This document shows, piece after piece, positions 60,761-64,000 of a stretch of DNA of 64,000 nucleotides. The translations under genes and the position numbers were made by a program. The DNA is taken from assembly GCF_000723885.1 (NCBI RefSeq), contig NZ_CCDG010000022.1, positions 16,612 through 80,611 of the forward strand, given 5' to 3'. The notes beneath the pieces were generated by a model. That model was given only the letters and a program-made list of their open reading frames with translations. It was not told the DNA's origin and ran no database searches. Source of the DNA: Paenibacillus camerounensis. Its GTDB lineage: Bacteria; Bacillota; Bacilli; Paenibacillales; Paenibacillaceae. Within the stretch, counting starts at the first letter, position 1. Each line of letters starts with the position of its first letter.

Positions 60761-62062
60761 ATGGGCAATGTGCCATTGTCGCGCCGGGAAGAAGCTTCCC
60801 GGAACGCTTTTGAAGAAGCTAAGCAGTATATTCCCGGCGGGGTGAACAGCCCGGTGCGGGCGTTCAAATCGGTCGGCCTGACACCGGTATATGTGGATCA
60901 CGGGATCGGCTCACGCATCTATGATATCGACGGCAACAGCTTTATCGACTACGTCTGCTCCTGGGGGCCGCTCATTATGGGACATGCCCATCCAGAGGTG
61001 GTCAAAGCGCTGCAGGAGACTGCGGTAAAAGGGACCAGCTTCGGCGCGCCGACACTACTGGAGACGGAGATGGCCAAGCTGGTTGTTGAGCGTGTGCCGT
61101 CTGTTGATATCGTACGGATGGTTAACTCCGGTACGGAAGCTACCATGAGCGCAATCCGCCTGGCCCGCGGCTATACCGGACGCAGCAAAATCCTTAAGTT
61201 CGAAGGCTCCTACCACGGCCATGCGGACAGCCTGCTGATCAAAGCCGGATCGGGTGTCGCTACACTGGGCCTGCCTGACAGTCCGGGAGTGCCGGAAGGG
61301 GTAGCAGTGAATACAATCACTGTACCTTACAACGACCTGGAGGGGGTCAAAATCGCCTTCGAACGCTACGGCAACGAAATTGCCGCGATCATCGTCGAGC
61401 CGATTGCCGGCAATATGGGCGTTGTGCCGCCGCAGCCGGGCTTCCTGGAGGGCTTGCGCAAGGTGACTACGGGCTACGGAGCGCTGCTTATTTTTGATGA
61501 GGTAATGACCGGGTTCCGGGTGAACCGCAGCTGTGCGCAGGGCCTGTTCGGGATTGAGCCGGACCTCACCTGCTTCGGCAAGGTCATCGGCGGTGGTCTT
61601 CCGGTCGGCGCTTACGGCGGCCGCAGGGAGATTATGGAGCAGATGGCTCCGGCGGGGCCGATCTATCAGGCGGGGACACTCAGCGGCAATCCGCTGGCAA
61701 TGGCTGCCGGCTTCAGCACATTGAAGCTGCTGACTCCTGAAGTGTATGACCGTCTGGAAATGCTGGGCGCGCGCCTGGAGGCTGGACTTAAACGCAACAG
61801 CGTTGACACCGGCATTCCGCTGACGATTAACCGGATCGGCTCAATGGTCTGCCCATTCTTCACGGAAGGGCCGGTCTATAACTTTGAAACGGCCAAATCC
61901 AGCAATCTGGAGCAATTCCGCAGCTACTTCGGCAAAATGCTCGACCAGGGCATTAGCGTGCCGCCATCCCAGTTCGAGGGGATGTTCGTGTCAGGCGTGC
62001 ACAGCGAGCAGGATATCGACGATACGCTGGAAGCCCACTACCGGGCGCTGAAGTCGCTGTGA
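60761..62062 (+). CDS. hemL: Glutamate-1-semialdehyde 2,1-aminomutase
   Basis: 433 residues from ATG 60761, 7 bases after CAGGAGTG. A PLP enzyme of the class III aminotransferase fold that makes 5-aminolevulinate. The PLP lysine is Lys274 (CFGKVIGGG). [17 protein letters not shown] and [10 protein letters not shown] bind the cofactor. The start [35 protein letters not shown] is typical. Its stop overlaps the next gene (GTGA). It completes the set of heme genes present here; later steps (hemE, H, Y) are outside. Confidence 0.97.
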   Translation: MGNVPLSRREEASRNAFEEAKQYIPGGVNSPVRAFKSVGLTPVYVDHGIGSRIYDIDGNSFIDYVCSWGPLIMGHAHPEVVKALQETAVKGTSFGAPTLLETEMAKLVVERVPSVDIVRMVNSGTEATMSAIRLARGYTGRSKILKFEGSYHGHADSLLIKAGSGVATLGLPDSPGVPEGVAVNTITVPYNDLEGVKIAFERYGNEIAAIIVEPIAGNMGVVPPQPGFLEGLRKVTTGYGALLIFDEVMTGFRVNRSCAQGLFGIEPDLTCFGKVIGGGLPVGAYGGRREIMEQMAPAGPIYQAGTLSGNPLAMAAGFSTLKLLTPEVYDRLEMLGARLEAGLKRNSVDTGIPLTINRIGSMVCPFFTEGPVYNFETAKSSNLEQFRSYFGKMLDQGISVPPSQFEGMFVSGVHSEQDIDDTLEAHYRALKSL

Positions 62063-63435
62063 CGGCTGGCGGCGGAGATAAGCCGAGAAGCGGCGGCTGG
62101 GATAAGACAGTAACAGGCAGATGGGATAAGCCTGGAACAGGTGCCGGGAACAAGGCGGTAACAGGCAGTTGGGATAAGGCGGCTCAAGGCAGCGGCGGCA
62201 AGGATGTAAAGCGCAGCGAGAAAAAGCCGGCAACAGGCAGATGGGATAAGCCTGGAACAGGTGCCGGGAACAAGGCGGTAACGGGCAGTTGGGATAAGGC
62301 GGCTCAAGGCAGCGGCGGCAAGGATGTAAAGCGCAGCGAGAAAAAGCCGGCAACAGGCAGATGGGATAAGCCTGGAACAGGTGCCGGTAACAAGGCGGTA
62401 ACGGGCAGTTGGGATAAGGCGGCTCAAGGCAGCAGTGGCAAGGATGTAAAGGGTACTCAGTATAAGCCGGCAGAAGCTGGTGGAGACAAGGTGGTAGAAG
62501 CTGGCGGTAATAAGGCAGTCCCAGGCGGCGGTGCCTGGAAACGGCGCGGAGAATGGCTCGAAGTCATGCCTGGACGGGCCATTACCGGGGCTGCCGATAA
62601 GGAGGCAGCCATTGACCGCTGGCTGCTTGAGACCGCCGGAATGCCGGCGAAGCTCCACGCCCGGCTGCGCCGCGAAGGCGGCATCCAGTGGCGGGGGGAC
62701 CGGCTGCGGCTGGCGCTTTGGCCGGAGCGGGAGGCAGGCATAGAGCCGGTGTGGCAGGAGGCGGAAGTGCTGTATGAGGATGACTTTTGCCTTGTTGTCC
62801 ATAAGCCTGCGGGTATGGCGGTCCATCCGGACGGCAGCGGATCGGAGACGACACTGGATCATGTCGTAGCCGCTCATTACGCCGCTTCCGGCGGCGGAAT
62901 TCCCGTGCGCCATATCCACCGTCTGGATAAGGATACGACCGGACCGGTGCTGTATGCGAAGAATGAGTATGCTCAGCTTGTACTCGATGAGGATATGCGC
63001 AGCAAAGACATTTCGCGCCGCTATGCGGCGATCGCTGAAGGGGCTGTGCCGCCTCAGCTCACGGTCATCGACGCGCCGATCGGCCGCGACCGCCATCATG
63101 CCTCGCGGCGCCGGGTATCGCCCGGCAGCCAGCCTGCGGTGACGCGGATTACCGGGCTCGAGGTGCTGCGCGGTGCAACCTCGCTGCAGGTCGAGCTTGA
63201 GACCGGACGGACGCATCAGATCCGTGTCCACCTCAGCCATGCCGGCCATCCGCTCATCGGGGATGAGCTGTACGGCGGGCCGCGCTGGGGGCTCGCTGAA
63301 CGCGGCCGTCAGGCACTGCACGGCGAAGAGCTGGCGTTCCGCCACCCTTGGACCCGGAAGCTGACTGTGGTGGCCGACCCGTGGCCAGCAGATATGCTCC
63401 GGCTGCGCGAGTCACTGGGCGGTGCGCCTTTGTAA
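62059..63435 (+). CDS. RluA-family pseudouridine synthase with a repetitive N-terminal extension
   Basis: 458 residues with a GTG start overlapping the hemL stop by 4 bp. Residues about 160-458 are the RluA-type enzyme: [20 protein letters not shown]-like [22 protein letters not shown], the catalytic [12 protein letters not shown] (Asp290), [24 protein letters not shown] and HPWTRKL. It should modify a uridine in 23S rRNA or tRNA. Residues 1 to about 155 are a Gly/Lys/Asp/Trp extension of nearly identical 40-residue units ([20 protein letters not shown]...). The extension is basic and probably disordered. If translation began further downstream, the repeats would be leader RNA, but no better start is evident. 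Confidence 0.85.
   Translation: MTAGGGDKPRSGGWDKTVTGRWDKPGTGAGNKAVTGSWDKAAQGSGGKDVKRSEKKPATGRWDKPGTGAGNKAVTGSWDKAAQGSGGKDVKRSEKKPATGRWDKPGTGAGNKAVTGSWDKAAQGSSGKDVKGTQYKPAEAGGDKVVEAGGNKAVPGGGAWKRRGEWLEVMPGRAITGAADKEAAIDRWLLETAGMPAKLHARLRREGGIQWRGDRLRLALWPEREAGIEPVWQEAEVLYEDDFCLVVHKPAGMAVHPDGSGSETTLDHVVAAHYAASGGGIPVRHIHRLDKDTTGPVLYAKNEYAQLVLDEDMRSKDISRRYAAIAEGAVPPQLTVIDAPIGRDRHHASRRRVSPGSQPAVTRITGLEVLRGATSLQVELETGRTHQIRVHLSHAGHPLIGDELYGGPRWGLAERGRQALHGEELAFRHPWTRKLTVVADPWPADMLRLRESLGGAPL
62101..62460 (+). repeat. Three 120-bp in-frame tandem repeats (40 codons each)
   Basis: Units 62101-62220, 62221-62340 and 62341-62460 match at nearly every base. The few differences include GTAACAGG/GTAACGGG, CCGGGAAC/CCGGTAAC and a diverged last 25 bases of unit 3. 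All are in frame with the pseudouridine synthase gene. Near identity at synonymous positions means recent amplification. Confidence 0.95.
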
Positions 63436-63439
63436 TAGA

Positions 63440-63512
63440 ACCGCACCTAGTGAGCCGCTTGACGGGAATATTACTGTGAACTGCGGCGCCAGAACGGTAC
63501 TTTAGGTGCGGT
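63440..63512. other. Long-range inverted repeat after the pseudouridine synthase
   Basis: ACCGCACCTA (63440-63449) pairs perfectly with TAGGTGCGGT (63503-63512), loop 53 bases. No T tract follows on the plus strand. It could be a processing site or a bidirectional structure. Confidence 0.5.
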
Positions 63513-63701
63513 CTAGTGGTGTGAAATGCATCAATGCTTCGTTATTCAGGGGATATCACACTGAAGGGTGACGCTACCATCTACTTGTCACAACGCCGCA
63601 ATAGCTGAATCAGACAGGTAGCTGAACGATTTGAAGTAGGCGTTCCGGCGATGACTTCAGTAGAATTATAATGGTCCTTCTGCTGCAATGCTATACAGTT
63701 G

Positions 63702-63745
63702 AAAACCGCGTGGTCTGCTGTTACTTAGCAGCTGCGCAGTTTTTT
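63702..63745 (+). terminator. Terminator-like hairpin in the intergenic repeat
   Basis: AAAACCGCG (63702-63710) pairs with CGCAGTTTT (63735-63743, one mismatch), and the inner CTGCT (63715-63719) pairs with AGCAG (63727-63731). A T tract follows. The same sequence recurs in the second copy to the window end. Confidence 0.75.
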
Positions 63746-63803
63746 GCTGTATAAATTACAAGGGGAAATGTAATTTCGTCGGCTGCCTATACTCTATAGT
63801 CTC

Positions 63804-63838
63804 TAGTTTGTAGTTTGTAGTTTGTAGTTTGTAGTTTG
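63804..63838. repeat. Heptamer microsatellite (TAGTTTG)5
   Basis: Five perfect copies of TAGTTTG, preceded by TCTC and followed by TGTTTGTAG. It lies between the two copies of the intergenic element. Likely slippage-prone. Confidence 0.9.
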
Positions 63839-64000
63839 TGTTTGTAGTCCGAATTTTAAACTCCAAACTTTGTCGGAGCACTCCTGATAGCTTACCGGTT
63901 GAAGCAGTCGGTACGACGATGGCTTAAGTTAAAGTATAATGGTCTGTTCTGCTGCAATACTATACAGTTGAAAACCGCGTGGTCTGCTGTTACTTAGCAG

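Larger units (their letters stand above)
63631..64000. repeat. Direct repeat of an intergenic element, two copies 268-269 bp apart
   Basis: Copy A starts near 63631, copy B near 63899 and is cut by the window end. The segments 63680-63731 and 63949-64000 match over 52 bp with one difference. The flank (CGATG, CTT, AGT, ATAATGGTC) matches less well. Each copy has TATAAT or ATAAT, then TGCTGCAAT, TATACAGTTGAAAACCGCG and a GC hairpin. It may be a small RNA or leader element. The 565-bp region after 63435 contains no gene that I can support. Confidence 0.75.

Noticed and set aside
62038..63345. Long minus-strand open frame opposite the pseudouridine synthase
   Set aside because: It mirrors the 120-bp repeats and GC-rich codons; the plus frame carries all RluA motifs.
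63700..64000. T-box leader
   Set aside because: ACCGCG is present, but the AGGGTGGNACCGCG T-box and specifier loop are not.

Overview
The window looks like a chromosomal segment of a spore-forming Firmicute, most likely Paenibacillus. The evidence is its gene content: SLH-domain surface proteins, a gerA-type germinant receptor operon, forespore-type lonB and stalk-domain proteins. The backbone order ysoA-like / tig / clpX / lonB / lonA / ysxC / hemAX-C-D-B-L is the one I know from Bacillus. GC is moderate to high in the backbone, with one strikingly AT-rich island. No mobile element, phage or CRISPR array is visible.

Layout. 1-3000: 3' part of pstA with its terminator, a FapA (DUF342) protein, and tRNA-Arg(UCU) followed by a decayed second copy of tRNA and terminator. 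3.1-9 kb: a TPR-like protein with a probable ATT start, tig, clpP, clpX and ispG. 9-13.1 kb (minus): a germinant receptor operon in the order A, C, small D-type protein, B. 13.3-18.8 kb: lonB, two small genes, lonA and ysxC. 19-40 kb: a surface polysaccharide locus. It holds a PHP-type tyrosine phosphatase, an SLH protein, a split BY-kinase pair, a nucleotide-sugar 4,6-dehydratase, two exported or anchored proteins, the initiating sugar transferase, an AT-rich serotype-like block (SDR, three glycosyltransferases, acyltransferase, Wzy-like polymerase, pyruvyltransferase, Wzx flippase), rmlA-C-B without rmlD, and a YdcF-like protein. 40.3-48.6 kb: a methyl-accepting chemotaxis protein behind a sigma-D promoter, a 1749-residue SLH protein and two small envelope proteins. 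48.8-51.7 kb (minus): guanine riboswitch, phosphoribosyltransferase, an IMP dehydrogenase of the Tritrichomonas foetus type, and hpt. 52-63.4 kb: a PP2C-like protein, then heme and siroheme synthesis (hemA, hemX, a SirC-like dehydrogenase, hemC, a cobA-hemD fusion, hemB, hemL) and an RluA-type pseudouridine synthase. 63.4-64 kb: repeat-rich intergenic DNA.

How the parts work together. The protein quality control genes (tig, clpPX, lonA, lonB) keep their usual neighbourhood. The heme genes run from glutamyl-tRNA to uroporphyrinogen III, and the cobA and sirC-like functions add a branch towards siroheme. The polysaccharide locus has the parts of a Wzx/Wzy pathway: precursor synthesis, initiation, assembly, flipping, polymerisation and tyrosine-phosphorylation control. 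A pyruvyltransferase and SLH proteins are encoded alongside. The riboswitch operon is purine salvage and guanine-nucleotide supply.

Most unusual items: a 74-bp tandem array plus 21-bp palindromes plus a terminator that split the conserved hemD-hemB junction; a recent 120-bp (40-residue) triplication at the N terminus of the RluA-type enzyme; a low-complexity insertion in HemC; the parasite-type IMPDH behind a guanine riboswitch with duplicated P1 strands; and the SLH/pyruvyltransferase link in the polysaccharide locus. I found no clearly novel defence or mobile system. Start-site choices and promoters are my reading of the sequence; no database search was run.
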